Source: Halomonas korlensis
Lineage (GTDB): Bacteria; Pseudomonadota; Gammaproteobacteria; Pseudomonadales; Halomonadaceae
Direction of reading: 5' to 3'
Assembly (NCBI RefSeq): GCF_900116705.1
Contig: NZ_FPBP01000018.1
Coordinates: 1 to 46,460 of the forward strand
Length of the DNA: 46,460 bases
Part shown: positions 24,722 through 33,131 of the stretch, piece after piece
How positions within the stretch are numbered: the stretch's first letter is position 1
Layout: each line of letters begins with the position of its first letter
Notes under the pieces: model-generated
Told to the model about the DNA's origin: nothing
What the model saw: the letters and a program-made list of their open reading frames with translations, nothing else
Database searches by the model: none
Translations under genes and position numbers: made by a program

Positions 24722-25798
24722 ATGAAAAAAGTCGGAATCTTGAACTTCCAGTACTCAACACATAACTACGGTGCAGTACTTCAAGCCGCGGCTCTTGAGA
24801 ATATTTGCCGCCAACTGGGTCACGAAGCCCAGCATCTCGATTATATGGCCAAGCCAAAAGCTAACCTCAGAAGCTTTATTGGCAAATTACTGCGAAAACT
24901 GGGAATAAGAAAAGCGCCGCAGGCAAATCAGGTTGCCAATGAAGAAGCGTTTGAGCGGTTCAGGCAGAACTTCATTAAAAGAACACAGCGCATCAAATCA
25001 GCGAAAGAGTTTCCTACCGCCGCAAAAGGCTTTGATTCCGTTATTGTCGGCAGCGATCAGGTTTGGCGCCCGGCATTCGCCAAAGACATGCTGGCCTTTT
25101 TCCTCGGCTACGTTCCGAAGGGCGTAGACCGTATCGCCTACGCCGCCAGTTTTGGAACGGCGGCATGGGAACAGGCAGATGACACTGTGTTGACGGAGGC
25201 GGTGCGGCAAGAGCTGCAGCAATTTAGAGCGATTTCTTGCCGCGAAGAGTCCGGAGTACAGATCTGTAGGGATGTATTCGGAGTTGGTGCGGAGCATGTT
25301 CTCGACCCTCTGCTACTGGTTGATGAGCCGTTTTTTGAAAAGGTTGTTGCCCCGTCTTCAATTCAGCCTGCCGCCAAGCTTGTTTACTACAAACTGGATA
25401 GTTCGCCTGAGTTCCAGGAAGATCTGAAGGTGGTGGGTAAAGAGATCGATAGTGATGCGGTAAACATCTACCTGAAAGATTCCAGCGTTCGCGAGTACCG
25501 GGAAGTGCCGGATTGGGTAGCGTTGATTCGCAACTCTGAAGTTGTGGTTACCGATTCATTCCACTGCATCTGTCTTGCGCTGCGGTTTGGAAAAGAGGTG
25601 ATTTTCTGCCCCAACGAGAAGCGAGGGCAAACCAGACTGGATAGCTTGTTTAACATGCTGAACGTTAGCGCAGAGCCGCTGACAGTTGAGCTGAAAACGC
25701 CCATGTTCAAACTGGTCAGGCGCGGCGATATCGCCGGTACTCTCGAAAGTTTACGTTCACACTCTATGAAATTCCTGGTGGATGCGTTAAATGATTGA
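24722..25798 (+). CDS. Polysaccharide pyruvyl transferase-family protein
   Basis: This 358-residue member of the PS_pyruv_trans (CsaB/WcaK-like) family transfers pyruvate from phosphoenolpyruvate to sugars as a ketal. The recognisable parts are the start VGILNFQYSTHNYGAVLQAAAL, the motif VIVGSDQVWRPAF and the TDSFHCICLALRFGK segment, which holds the conserved His of the family. The start at 24722 (MKKVGIL) matches relatives; an ATG at 24695 is possible. It follows the FrhB-like gene by 40 bases and overlaps the next glycosyltransferase gene. Members paired with FrhB proteins may have a variant reaction, so pyruvylation is likely but not certain. Confidence 0.85.
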   Translation: MKKVGILNFQYSTHNYGAVLQAAALENICRQLGHEAQHLDYMAKPKANLRSFIGKLLRKLGIRKAPQANQVANEEAFERFRQNFIKRTQRIKSAKEFPTAAKGFDSVIVGSDQVWRPAFAKDMLAFFLGYVPKGVDRIAYAASFGTAAWEQADDTVLTEAVRQELQQFRAISCREESGVQICRDVFGVGAEHVLDPLLLVDEPFFEKVVAPSSIQPAAKLVYYKLDSSPEFQEDLKVVGKEIDSDAVNIYLKDSSVREYREVPDWVALIRNSEVVVTDSFHCICLALRFGKEVIFCPNEKRGQTRLDSLFNMLNVSAEPLTVELKTPMFKLVRRGDIAGTLESLRSHSMKFLVDALND

Positions 25799-26777
25799 TT
25801 GTTCAGTTTCAATCATCATCCCCGCCTACAACGTCGAGAAATATCTCAAAGCGGCGCTGGATTCGATAAAAGAGCAGACGGAGCTTCCAGATGAGGTGAT
25901 CCTGATTGACGACGGAAGCTCTGACAGTACCTTGGCAGTTGCAAAAGCTTTTGCGTTGCCGGTGCCTTATCAGGTTGTGTCCGTTGAGAATGGTGGGCAG
26001 GGGAATGCCAGGAATCTTGGCGTAAGCCTGGCTTCAAGTGAGTATGTTTACTTTTTTGATTCTGACGACCTGCTCACGAAAAACTTTGTCAGCACAATCA
26101 AGGATCAGATTCGGTACAACCAACGCCCGGATATCATTCTGTTTTCTGGTGAGTCTTTCAATGACAGCGAGTATCAAGGTAACCGCTGTGTAGATTATTC
26201 TAGGGGCTTCTCGGGTGTATTTTCAGATCGTGCGCAGTTTCTAGATAAGGCGCTTTCACAAGGTGCCTTGTTTTGTTCGCCTTGTTTGTATGTTTCCAAG
26301 ATAGCGCTCTGGGGACCGGAAGGCTTAGAGTTCGGTCCGAATTTCCTGGAGGATGAGGCGCTATTCTATCCAGTGATCTTTGCCTGCAGCACATATGTGG
26401 TAATTGATGAAGTGCATTTTCTGCGGAGAAACCGAGATGGTTCAACCATGACAATGGCGCCGAATGCAAAGCATGTGAACGGTGCCCTGAATTGCATGGA
26501 AACCACTTTGAGCTTGTACAGCTTCAAGAGCCTTGCCACGCGGGAGCGTTGGCATATTCGTAAGCGGCTGGGCTCGCATTGTGTTGTCTATATTGTTACT
26601 GCCAGGCGGGCAGGGCTGCCGGTGAGAGTGGGGGAGGTGGTTAGCACTATAGTCAAGAGTAGAAGTGTGAGCTTGGCTGTCAAAGCTTTGTTATATGGCT
26701 TGCGAGCTGATCAGTCCGATACGGTTCGCAAGATTAGTAGGGCTGTGAAGCGAGTTGGGGGCTTTGCTAGCGGATGA
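25791..26777 (+). CDS. Glycosyltransferase family 2
   Basis: This 328-residue cytoplasmic inverting glycosyltransferase has the GT-A nucleotide-binding start VSIIIPAYNVEKYL, the motif LIDDGSSDST and the metal-binding YFFDSDDLL (DxD), followed by NFLEDEALF, a likely catalytic Glu/Asp region. It overlaps the pyruvyl transferase stop by eight bases, so it belongs to the same transcript. The sugar donor cannot be told from sequence. Its end lies directly against a decayed ISAs1 remnant. Confidence 0.9.
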   Translation: MIDCSVSIIIPAYNVEKYLKAALDSIKEQTELPDEVILIDDGSSDSTLAVAKAFALPVPYQVVSVENGGQGNARNLGVSLASSEYVYFFDSDDLLTKNFVSTIKDQIRYNQRPDIILFSGESFNDSEYQGNRCVDYSRGFSGVFSDRAQFLDKALSQGALFCSPCLYVSKIALWGPEGLEFGPNFLEDEALFYPVIFACSTYVVIDEVHFLRRNRDGSTMTMAPNAKHVNGALNCMETTLSLYSFKSLATRERWHIRKRLGSHCVVYIVTARRAGLPVRVGEVVSTIVKSRSVSLAVKALLYGLRADQSDTVRKISRAVKRVGGFASG

Positions 26778-27117
26778 AAAACCGCTTTACGACGGGCCTC
26801 GTAGCACCTTAATTGTAGTAGCTAATGTGGTCATCTGGCGCTTTTGCTTATGGGAGGCACGATGCTGACACCATCTCTTATGCATTATATATCGATCGTT
26901 CACGACTTCCGCTAGACGTGGAAAGTGCAGCATCAACTGTCTGAAGTTTAGTGATCTTGAAAATCCACTGCGGTTATGCCGCAGAGAACCACGAGAGACT
27001 GTCATATCGTGCTGAATTAACTCAAGGAGAAATACACTTTAAAAAGTAGCATTCGGCGTAAACAGAAAAAGCGCACTGGATGAAAAACACCTAGAAATAT
27101 TTTTATGCGTTTTCATG
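26774..27117 (+). mobile_element. Decayed, internally deleted ISAs1-type element
   Basis: This 340-base gap holds no gene but matches the two ends of the intact ISAs1 element at 28299-29541. The left part includes GATGAAAAACCGC, GTGGTCATCT and the transposase start ATGCTGACACC. The reading MLTPSLMHYISIVHDFR is then broken by a stop. Near 26955 it jumps to the C-terminal part: KIHCGYAAENH corresponds to KIHRGQAAENL of the intact protein. The right end reads TTTTTATGCGTTTT, as in the intact copy. Some 300 central codons are missing and stops are scattered, so it is old and inactive. Confidence 0.85.
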
Positions 27118-27148
27118 AGCGCTATTTAAGATTTTTGTGAGTTAAAGC

Positions 27149-28123
27149 ATGGAATATGATATAACAGTTATAACTCCTGTATACAACGGAGAAGATTACA
27201 TTAGAAAGTGTATAGAAAGCGTCTTGAACCAAGATGGTGTTAAAGTTCAGCATATCGTTGTTGATGACGGGTCTGTCGATGGATCATATGAAGCAGCGAG
27301 AGGGTATAATTGCGTTTCTTTAATTAAACAAAAAAATGCTGGAGCGCCATCTGCTAGAAATTTGGGTCTAACAAAAGCATTGGGTAATTATATAAAATTT
27401 TTGGATGCTGATGACTATCTCCTGCCGGGCTGTTTGGAAAAGCAGTTTCATGCTGCGGAGATGAATGAGGGAAAAGTAATAAATTACGGTTTTCGTGATA
27501 TTGTTTGGGAGCATCGTAGAATATGTAAAAGAAAAACCTTGAGAGCTAATTTGGATGATGCAGTTGCTAGTGGTTCGTTGCCTCAACAAGTGTCTAGACG
27601 TATATCTAAAAATTTAATGACATCATTGCCGCTCTATCCCGCAAAAGCGATTAAAAAGGTTGGTGGGTTTGATTTACGGTTAATGTCTTCCCAAGAATGG
27701 AATTTGAATATTCGCTTAGCAATAGCAGGTTATAGATTCATGTTCGATGATGTGCACTGTTATACACAAAGGATTCACGACTCACCTTCAAGAATTACCA
27801 ATAGAAAATGTGACCCGAAAAGTGAATTATTGAATGATAAATATACTTACGAATCTGTAGAAAGCTTACTCGAGCACCAGTGTGTGCGTGACGCTTGGGC
27901 TAAAAGGCTAAGGGGAAAAGCCTCAAATTTCATTATGGCGGGCTTTATAGAGGAAGGTCAGAGAATGCTTGATGAAGCTACTTTGTTGAGTGGGCACTCT
28001 GTCGTTTCTAACATTTATGGGTATCCATACCGCACTCTCGGTAGTCTCTTTAGCGGAGTTAGTGCAGCAAGATTACATGGACTGTTAATCAAGTCTGCTC
28101 GAAAAATCTTATACCGGAAATGA
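27149..28123 (+). CDS. Glycosyltransferase family 2, AT-rich
   Basis: This 324-residue GT-A enzyme has ITVITPVYNGEDYIRKCIESVLNQ at the N-terminus, VVDDGSVDGS, and FLDADDYLLP as the DxD motif. Codon use is markedly AT-rich compared with every gene around it (many AAA, ATA, TTA codons), which points to recent transfer from another genome. It lies alone between a decayed ISAs1 copy on the left and an intact ISAs1 on the right, so it may have arrived with or between these elements. The acceptor sugar is unknown. Confidence 0.88.
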   Translation: MEYDITVITPVYNGEDYIRKCIESVLNQDGVKVQHIVVDDGSVDGSYEAARGYNCVSLIKQKNAGAPSARNLGLTKALGNYIKFLDADDYLLPGCLEKQFHAAEMNEGKVINYGFRDIVWEHRRICKRKTLRANLDDAVASGSLPQQVSRRISKNLMTSLPLYPAKAIKKVGGFDLRLMSSQEWNLNIRLAIAGYRFMFDDVHCYTQRIHDSPSRITNRKCDPKSELLNDKYTYESVESLLEHQCVRDAWAKRLRGKASNFIMAGFIEEGQRMLDEATLLSGHSVVSNIYGYPYRTLGSLFSGVSAARLHGLLIKSARKILYRK

Positions 28124-28288
28124 TACCATTCAACTGTTTTCAGTCCGAGTTTTTTGCTGGGGCGTATATCCTGCAATATAAGCTTGATTTCCGAGATATA
28201 GCTTTCCTATTTTTGGCTCTCTTCCTCCCCTTGCTCCTACGCCTAGCTTCAATCCCAACCAAAAACCTAAGCTTCTTTTCGCTAGCTG

Positions 28289-28298
28289 CGTATGACAC
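28289..28298 (+). repeat. Left 10-bp target duplication of the ISAs1 element
   Basis: CGTATGACAC lies immediately before the left end of the element and is repeated exactly at 29542-29551. A perfect target duplication shows simple transposition and little time since. Confidence 0.85.
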
Positions 28299-29541
28299 CA
28301 GGAACAACGCATGAAAAACCGCGCTATGACGGGCTTCGTAGCGCTTTACCCCTAGGAGCTGTTGTGGTCATCTAACGCTTTTTTGCTCATGGATGGCCCC
28401 ATGCTGACACCGTCCCTTATGCACCATTTATCGATCATTCCCGACTTCCGCCAAGCCTGGAAAGTGCAGCATCAGCTGTCGGATATCCTGTTTATGACCG
28501 TTTGCACGGTGATTTCTGGTGCGGAAGGTTGGGATGAAATCGAGGATTTTGGCCACGCGAAGCTGGATTTTTTGCGTCAGTACGGCGATTTTAGCGCTGG
28601 GGTGCCCAGCCACGACACCCTGGCGAGGGTCATGGCCCTGGTGAATGCTGATCAGCTGCAAAGCGCGTTCGCTGAGTGGATGAAAGCCTGCCATGACGTC
28701 ACCGATGGGGCGGTGGTCGCCATTGATGGCAAGACGCTACGAGGCTCCTATTGCCGAGGCAAGAACAAGGGCGCCCTCCATATGGTCAGCGCCTTCAGTG
28801 CGGCCAATGGGGTGGTGCTGGGTCAGGTCAAGATAGCGGAAAAAAGCAACGAGATTACAGCGATTCCTGAGCTGCTCAAGCTGCTTAACCTCTACGGTTG
28901 CCTGGTGACGATCGATGCCATGGGCTGCCAGAAAAAGATCGCCACCCAGGTGCTGCAACAAGGCGCGGATTACCTGCTGTCAGTGAAGGGTAATCAGCCC
29001 GCCTTGGCAGACGCATTTGAGGCGGCATTCCCCATGGCGAAGGTGGTCAATTTCGAAGGGGATGCCTACGTCACGGATGAGAAGAACCGCGGGCGCCAGG
29101 AGACGCGCTACCACATTGTCAGTGATGTTACTGAAGAGTTTCAGGAGCTTAGCTACGAATGGCCGGGCTTGAAAACGGTCGGTGTGGTGATGAGCTTCCG
29201 CCAAGAAGGTGACGAAGCGCCCGACGCCCCGATGATTCGCTATACCATCAGCTCAGCCAAGCTGAGCGCCAAAAAGCTCGCCGAAGCGGCTCGCCAGCAT
29301 TGGTTTGTCGAGAATAAACTCCACTGGTCACTAGACGTCGCCCTTAGAGAAGACGCCTGCAAAATTCACCGCGGACAGGCAGCCGAAAACCTCGCCAGGG
29401 TCCGGCATATTGCTTTGAACTACCTGAAAGGCGAGAAGCGTTTCAAGGGTGGAATTCGGCGAAAACAGAAGAAAGCCGCGCTGGATGAGACGTACCTGGC
29501 GGACATTCTCGCGGTGTGAGAGTTTTTATGCGTTTTCCCTG
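28299..29541 (+). mobile_element. Intact ISAs1-family insertion sequence
   Basis: The element is 1243 bases long. Its ends form imperfect inverted repeats: the left starts CAGGAACAACGCATGAAAAA, and the right, read on the other strand, starts CAGGGAAAACGCATAAAAA. A perfect 10-base target duplication flanks it (28289-28298 and 29542-29551). It carries one intact transposase gene. Removing it rejoins the intergenic DNA upstream of the GT4 gene at 29617. Confidence 0.9.
28401..29519 (+). CDS. ISAs1-family transposase
   Basis: This is a DDE transposase of about 372 residues. The N-terminal DDE_Tnp_1-associated region has HHLSIIPDFRQAWKVQHQLSDILFM. The catalytic part shows AIDGKTLRGSY, TIDAMGCQKKIA and SVKGNQP, with the downstream region ENKLHWSLDVALREDACKIHRGQAAENLA, all hallmarks of the family. 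The start at 28401 (MLTPSLMHHLS) is chosen because the decayed copy preserves this ATG; in-frame starts at 28389 and 28362 are alternatives. The frame is undamaged, so it is probably functional. Confidence 0.93.
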   Translation: MLTPSLMHHLSIIPDFRQAWKVQHQLSDILFMTVCTVISGAEGWDEIEDFGHAKLDFLRQYGDFSAGVPSHDTLARVMALVNADQLQSAFAEWMKACHDVTDGAVVAIDGKTLRGSYCRGKNKGALHMVSAFSAANGVVLGQVKIAEKSNEITAIPELLKLLNLYGCLVTIDAMGCQKKIATQVLQQGADYLLSVKGNQPALADAFEAAFPMAKVVNFEGDAYVTDEKNRGRQETRYHIVSDVTEEFQELSYEWPGLKTVGVVMSFRQEGDEAPDAPMIRYTISSAKLSAKKLAEAARQHWFVENKLHWSLDVALREDACKIHRGQAAENLARVRHIALNYLKGEKRFKGGIRRKQKKAALDETYLADILAV

Positions 29542-29551
29542 CGTATGACAC
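29542..29551 (+). repeat. Right 10-bp target duplication of the ISAs1 element
   Basis: CGTATGACAC, identical to 28289-28298, directly follows the right inverted repeat. Confidence 0.85.
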
Positions 29552-29616
29552 CACTAGCAGTATGCTGGTGTTTCGAGCTTTGGGATTGTGTAAGCGACTT
29601 TAAGGTTCGAATTTTT

Positions 29617-30732
29617 ATGAAAGTCTGGTTCTGGCAGTTAATCATAAGCCCTCACATGGTAAATCTTGCATCTGAACTTGCAGAGATAGGAGTAGATGTC
29701 TCGTATATTGCTAATCAGGAGATGTCTGAAGATCGAAGGAAACAAGGATGGCTGACACCTCCCTTGGGCAAAGCTGATCTAAAGCTGGTTCCAACTAAAA
29801 ATGAAGCTGTAGCACTCGCGAACTCGGCCCCTAATGACGTTCTCCATATCTGCCAAGGAATTCGTGGAAACGGCGTTATTTCGGCTGTACAGTCAGCTTT
29901 AAAGAAGTCAGATCGAAAGCAAATAGTGGTCATGGAAACAGTGGATGATCATGGTTTTTTCGGTTATTTTAAAAGGTTAATATACTTTTGCTTATTCAAA
30001 GTTGCAGATAAAAATTTATTAGCAGTTCTGGCCACAGGCTTGAATACGGCCGATTGGGTTGTTGCCAGAGGAGTAAATCAAAATAAGGTCTTTCCATTTG
30101 CCTATTTTCTACCTGAGGCTGAGAGTAGCCATAACTATCCTAAAGCCCCATCTAGCAGGTTTCGTTTTATCTTTGTAGGACAATTTATACAGCTAAAACG
30201 ATTAGACCTGCTAATTGAGGCGCTAGCCTCGTTGCCAGAAAACCGAGATTTTGAGTTGGCGGTTGTGGGTAGTGGGGCATTGGAAACCGAATTAAAAGAA
30301 AAAGCTGAAGCCATGCTTCCTGACCGAGTAGATTGGATTGGTTCGCTTCCAATGGCTCATGTTCGCGAGGAGATGAGAACTGCAGATTGCCTGGTGTTGC
30401 CTAGTCGGTACGATGGCTGGGGGGCAGTGGTGTCGGAAGCGCTAATGAGTGGGACGCCTGTGATTGTGAGTAATGCCTGTGGGTCTGCTGTTGTTGTTAA
30501 GGCAAGCGGTGTCGGTGGAGTGTTTCGTTCTGGGATTTTAGAAGAGCTTATCTTGCTTTTGCACAAAAGCTTGCTGGCCGGGAAAATCGACCCCAAACAA
30601 AGATTGTGTATCTCTAAATGGGCTTCTTGTTTGAGTGGTAAGTCTGGAGCAAGTTATTTGCTTCAGGTACTTGATTCATTGTATTGTGATTCATCTACGG
30701 TCTTGCCTCCCTGGCACTCTGAATTAAGTTAA
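29617..30732 (+). CDS. Glycosyltransferase family 4 (GT-B fold)
   Basis: This 371-residue retaining glycosyltransferase has the GT1 domain pattern in its C-terminal half: FRFIFVGQFIQLKRLDLLIEALASL, then ADCLVLPSRYDGWGAVVSEALMSGTPVIVSNACGS, which contains the conserved E-x7-E-type nucleotide-sugar site. The start at 29617 (MKVWFWQL) follows an AAGG about 13 bases upstream; the long upstream open frame runs into the IS and is ignored. It is AT-rich, and its upstream DNA was interrupted by the ISAs1 insertion, so its transcription may now depend on read-through from the element. The donor is unknown. Confidence 0.88.
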   Translation: MKVWFWQLIISPHMVNLASELAEIGVDVSYIANQEMSEDRRKQGWLTPPLGKADLKLVPTKNEAVALANSAPNDVLHICQGIRGNGVISAVQSALKKSDRKQIVVMETVDDHGFFGYFKRLIYFCLFKVADKNLLAVLATGLNTADWVVARGVNQNKVFPFAYFLPEAESSHNYPKAPSSRFRFIFVGQFIQLKRLDLLIEALASLPENRDFELAVVGSGALETELKEKAEAMLPDRVDWIGSLPMAHVREEMRTADCLVLPSRYDGWGAVVSEALMSGTPVIVSNACGSAVVVKASGVGGVFRSGILEELILLLHKSLLAGKIDPKQRLCISKWASCLSGKSGASYLLQVLDSLYCDSSTVLPPWHSELS

Positions 30733-30769
30733 TATCTTACTATTCACTAGATAAAAAGTAGGCAATTAG

Positions 30770-31963
30770 TTGTTAAAGACGTTCTTTTTTCTGATGTTGA
30801 TGGTTCTATTGCTTATCGGGCTTTTTGTGCCTAATGGTCACCTCGCTTTTTTTATTGCGTTAGTGACTTACATATATATTGGCTTAATCGTAGAGAGGCG
30901 TTCAAGTGTTCACATGATGTTTTTTCTAGGCTTTTCTACTTTTATATTTTTGCCGGCAATTTTAAATTGGTACTATTTGGGGGTTGAATTCTCTCTGTAT
31001 TTTTTAACTACGATTGCGTCTCTCTTGTTTATTTTCTTGACTAGAAAGACCAAAGTAAAGCCCTTTTATGAGCGTGGAGCTGTTGTTTATTTATTCATTT
31101 CAATGTGCTTTTTTTGCTTGGCTCTTGTGGTGCTTGGCGAAGGGGGGCTCGTTAAAGGTTTGTTCGCCTTTCTTATTATCCTAATGTCAATGTCCTTTTC
31201 TCAGAATAACTTTAGAAGAAACTCGGCAATATTTTCTGCGTTTTTTCTTGTGTTTATTGCTTATGCTTTGTTTTCTTGGAGCGGTTTTGGTCGAACTGTA
31301 ACTGTTGGATGGTTGCTTCTAGCAGGGCTGCAGTTTGCATACTCAGTTGGGTTTCATATAAACAAATATGTTTTTGGCTTGATCCCAGGCTTAGCTGCAA
31401 CTCTTTTTTCCAGCAGAGATTTGCTTAAGCTAAAATTTAACAGCTTCGAAGCTGCCCTGTATGATTCTGCCTATGCGCCTTACAGGTTCGCATCTTCATT
31501 AATCGAGCAGTTTGAGCAGCGGGGTTATGATTTTGCAGGGTTCTTCGATCAAATAATCTTCACACTCTTCGTATTCGTTCCTCGGGATATATGGCCTAGC
31601 AAGCCGTATGGTTTCGGTTTTGAATATACGGTTCGTCATCTCGATACCTATCTGGTTGATGCTGGCCATTCCGTTGCTTCTACATTGATTGGGGATCATA
31701 TATATTACCTTGGGTATCTGGGTGTTTTCACGTCACTAATTATCATGGCAGTTTTAGCGGTTCCTGTGAATTTTCTATACCGAATCAAAGGGCTGAATGG
31801 AAATGGAGTGCTTCTTTTTTCCGCAAGCATGATGGTGCTTGTTTGGGGGGGGATGACATCATTCTCTGCACGTGTCGCGTTGCCGAGTATCATGTTTGTA
31901 ATTTTATTTATACTTCTCAGGCGTTTTTTGACTCGTAAAGTTAAATTTGTGTGGGAGCATTAA
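30770..31963 (+). CDS. wzy: Wzy-type oligosaccharide repeat-unit polymerase
   Basis: This is a 397-residue integral membrane protein with about ten or eleven hydrophobic segments. The late loop reads FVPRDIWPSKPYGFGFEYT, which matches the conserved (I/V)PR-x-(L/I)WP-x-KP signature of the O-antigen/oligosaccharide polymerase group. It joins repeat units in the periplasm. It starts at a TTG (30770) with GTAGG about ten bases upstream; ATGs at 30794 and 30800 are alternatives. Wzy genes are typically AT-rich and serotype-specific, as here. It is followed five bases later by a GT4 gene. Confidence 0.8.
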   Translation: MLKTFFFLMLMVLLLIGLFVPNGHLAFFIALVTYIYIGLIVERRSSVHMMFFLGFSTFIFLPAILNWYYLGVEFSLYFLTTIASLLFIFLTRKTKVKPFYERGAVVYLFISMCFFCLALVVLGEGGLVKGLFAFLIILMSMSFSQNNFRRNSAIFSAFFLVFIAYALFSWSGFGRTVTVGWLLLAGLQFAYSVGFHINKYVFGLIPGLAATLFSSRDLLKLKFNSFEAALYDSAYAPYRFASSLIEQFEQRGYDFAGFFDQIIFTLFVFVPRDIWPSKPYGFGFEYTVRHLDTYLVDAGHSVASTLIGDHIYYLGYLGVFTSLIIMAVLAVPVNFLYRIKGLNGNGVLLFSASMMVLVWGGMTSFSARVALPSIMFVILFILLRRFLTRKVKFVWEH

Positions 31964-31968
31964 AAGCA

Positions 31969-33123
31969 ATGTCAGAAAGAAAATTGCGTATCCTCACGTT
32001 CACTGGCTGCTATCTCCCCGGCTACAAAGGCGGCGGCCCCATAAAAACCATTAAAAACTTGTTCGACCAGGCTGGTGATGAAATAACCTTCAAACTCATC
32101 ACCAGCGATAGAGACCTAGGTGACTCCTCCCCATACACTTCTGTAACCTGTGGCGCATGGAACCAAGTAGGTAATGCATCTGTCTTTTATTCGCAACCCG
32201 GCAAAACCTGTTACGCACAAACCGCTCGTGAGTTGCGTGCCAAAGACTATGATATTGTCTATTTAAACAGTTTTTTCTCGCCCCGGTTTTCTTTTTTTCC
32301 GATTTTGATAGCGAAGTCGCTTCGGCAAAAGGTGGTGCTTGCGCCCCGAGGAGAGTTTTCAGAAGGCGCGCTGGCTTTTAAATTCATGAAGAAGCGGTTG
32401 TTCATCACAGCATTCAGGTTACTTGGACTGCACAAAAGTACTGTGTTTCAGGTGTCCAGCGATTTTGAAGCTGAAGACATCCGTCGGGCACTTGGCTCCG
32501 GGGTGGATATCCGCGTTGCTGAGAATATTGGCTCGCAAGAGTTTGCGGTGTATCTGGAGTCTCGTACTTCTGGCCCTTTGAGGGCCGTTTTTGTTTCCCG
32601 TATCTCACCAATGAAGAACTTGCTTGCTGCGCTTGAGATGCTGAGAAACGTTCAGCAACCTCTGGCTTATGATATTTATGGCCCAATCGAAGACCATGAT
32701 TATTGGCGCGAGTGTGAGAAGGTGATCTCGGCTATGCCATCACACATTCAGGTTCAGCACAAAGGGACGTTAAATCCCGATGAAGTGGTTAAAACGCTAG
32801 TGAAATATGATGTGTTTTTCTTCCCGACGAAGGGTGAAAACTATGGTCACGTAATCGCAGAAGCACTTTGTGCGGGTTTGCCTATTTTGATTGCAGACAC
32901 TACTCCCTGGCGAAACCTTCAAGACCTCGGCATTGGCTGGGATCTTCCGTTGACTAATCCTGAAACGTTCAGCGCCATACTTGATGAGTTGGTGGCAATG
33001 TCCGCTAAAGATCACTTCTGTATGCGCCAGAAAGTATTAGCCTGGGCCAAGAATAAATTTGTAAATCCTGAGGCCATTGAGGCTAACAAGGCCATGTTTG
33101 AATACGCGTTGATGAAGAAATAG
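31969..33123 (+). CDS. Glycosyltransferase family 4 (GT-B fold)
   Basis: This 384-residue enzyme has a GT-B N-terminal domain with LRILTFTGCYLPGYKGGGPIKTIKNL, where the Gly-rich loop binds the acceptor. The C-terminal domain carries FVSRISPMKNLLAALEML and DVFFFPTKGENYGHVIAEALCAGLPILIADTTPW, including the conserved Glu residues. The start at 31969 (MSERKLRIL) is preferred over the upstream GTG at 31951, which would overlap wzy. It is probably the last gene of the low-GC block; the next gene (capE) is GC-rich again. Sugar specificity is unknown. Confidence 0.88.
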   Translation: MSERKLRILTFTGCYLPGYKGGGPIKTIKNLFDQAGDEITFKLITSDRDLGDSSPYTSVTCGAWNQVGNASVFYSQPGKTCYAQTARELRAKDYDIVYLNSFFSPRFSFFPILIAKSLRQKVVLAPRGEFSEGALAFKFMKKRLFITAFRLLGLHKSTVFQVSSDFEAEDIRRALGSGVDIRVAENIGSQEFAVYLESRTSGPLRAVFVSRISPMKNLLAALEMLRNVQQPLAYDIYGPIEDHDYWRECEKVISAMPSHIQVQHKGTLNPDEVVKTLVKYDVFFFPTKGENYGHVIAEALCAGLPILIADTTPWRNLQDLGIGWDLPLTNPETFSAILDELVAMSAKDHFCMRQKVLAWAKNKFVNPEAIEANKAMFEYALMKK

Positions 33124-33131
33124 GACTTCGC

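Noticed and set aside
26787..27005. Minus-strand ORF in the gap after the GT2 gene
   Set aside because: It reads antisense through the decayed ISAs1 relic and has no family match.
28120..28314. 64-codon ORF between the GT2 gene and the ISAs1 element
   Set aside because: It has no credible ribosome binding site and its end runs into the IS. It looks like intergenic DNA split by the insertion.
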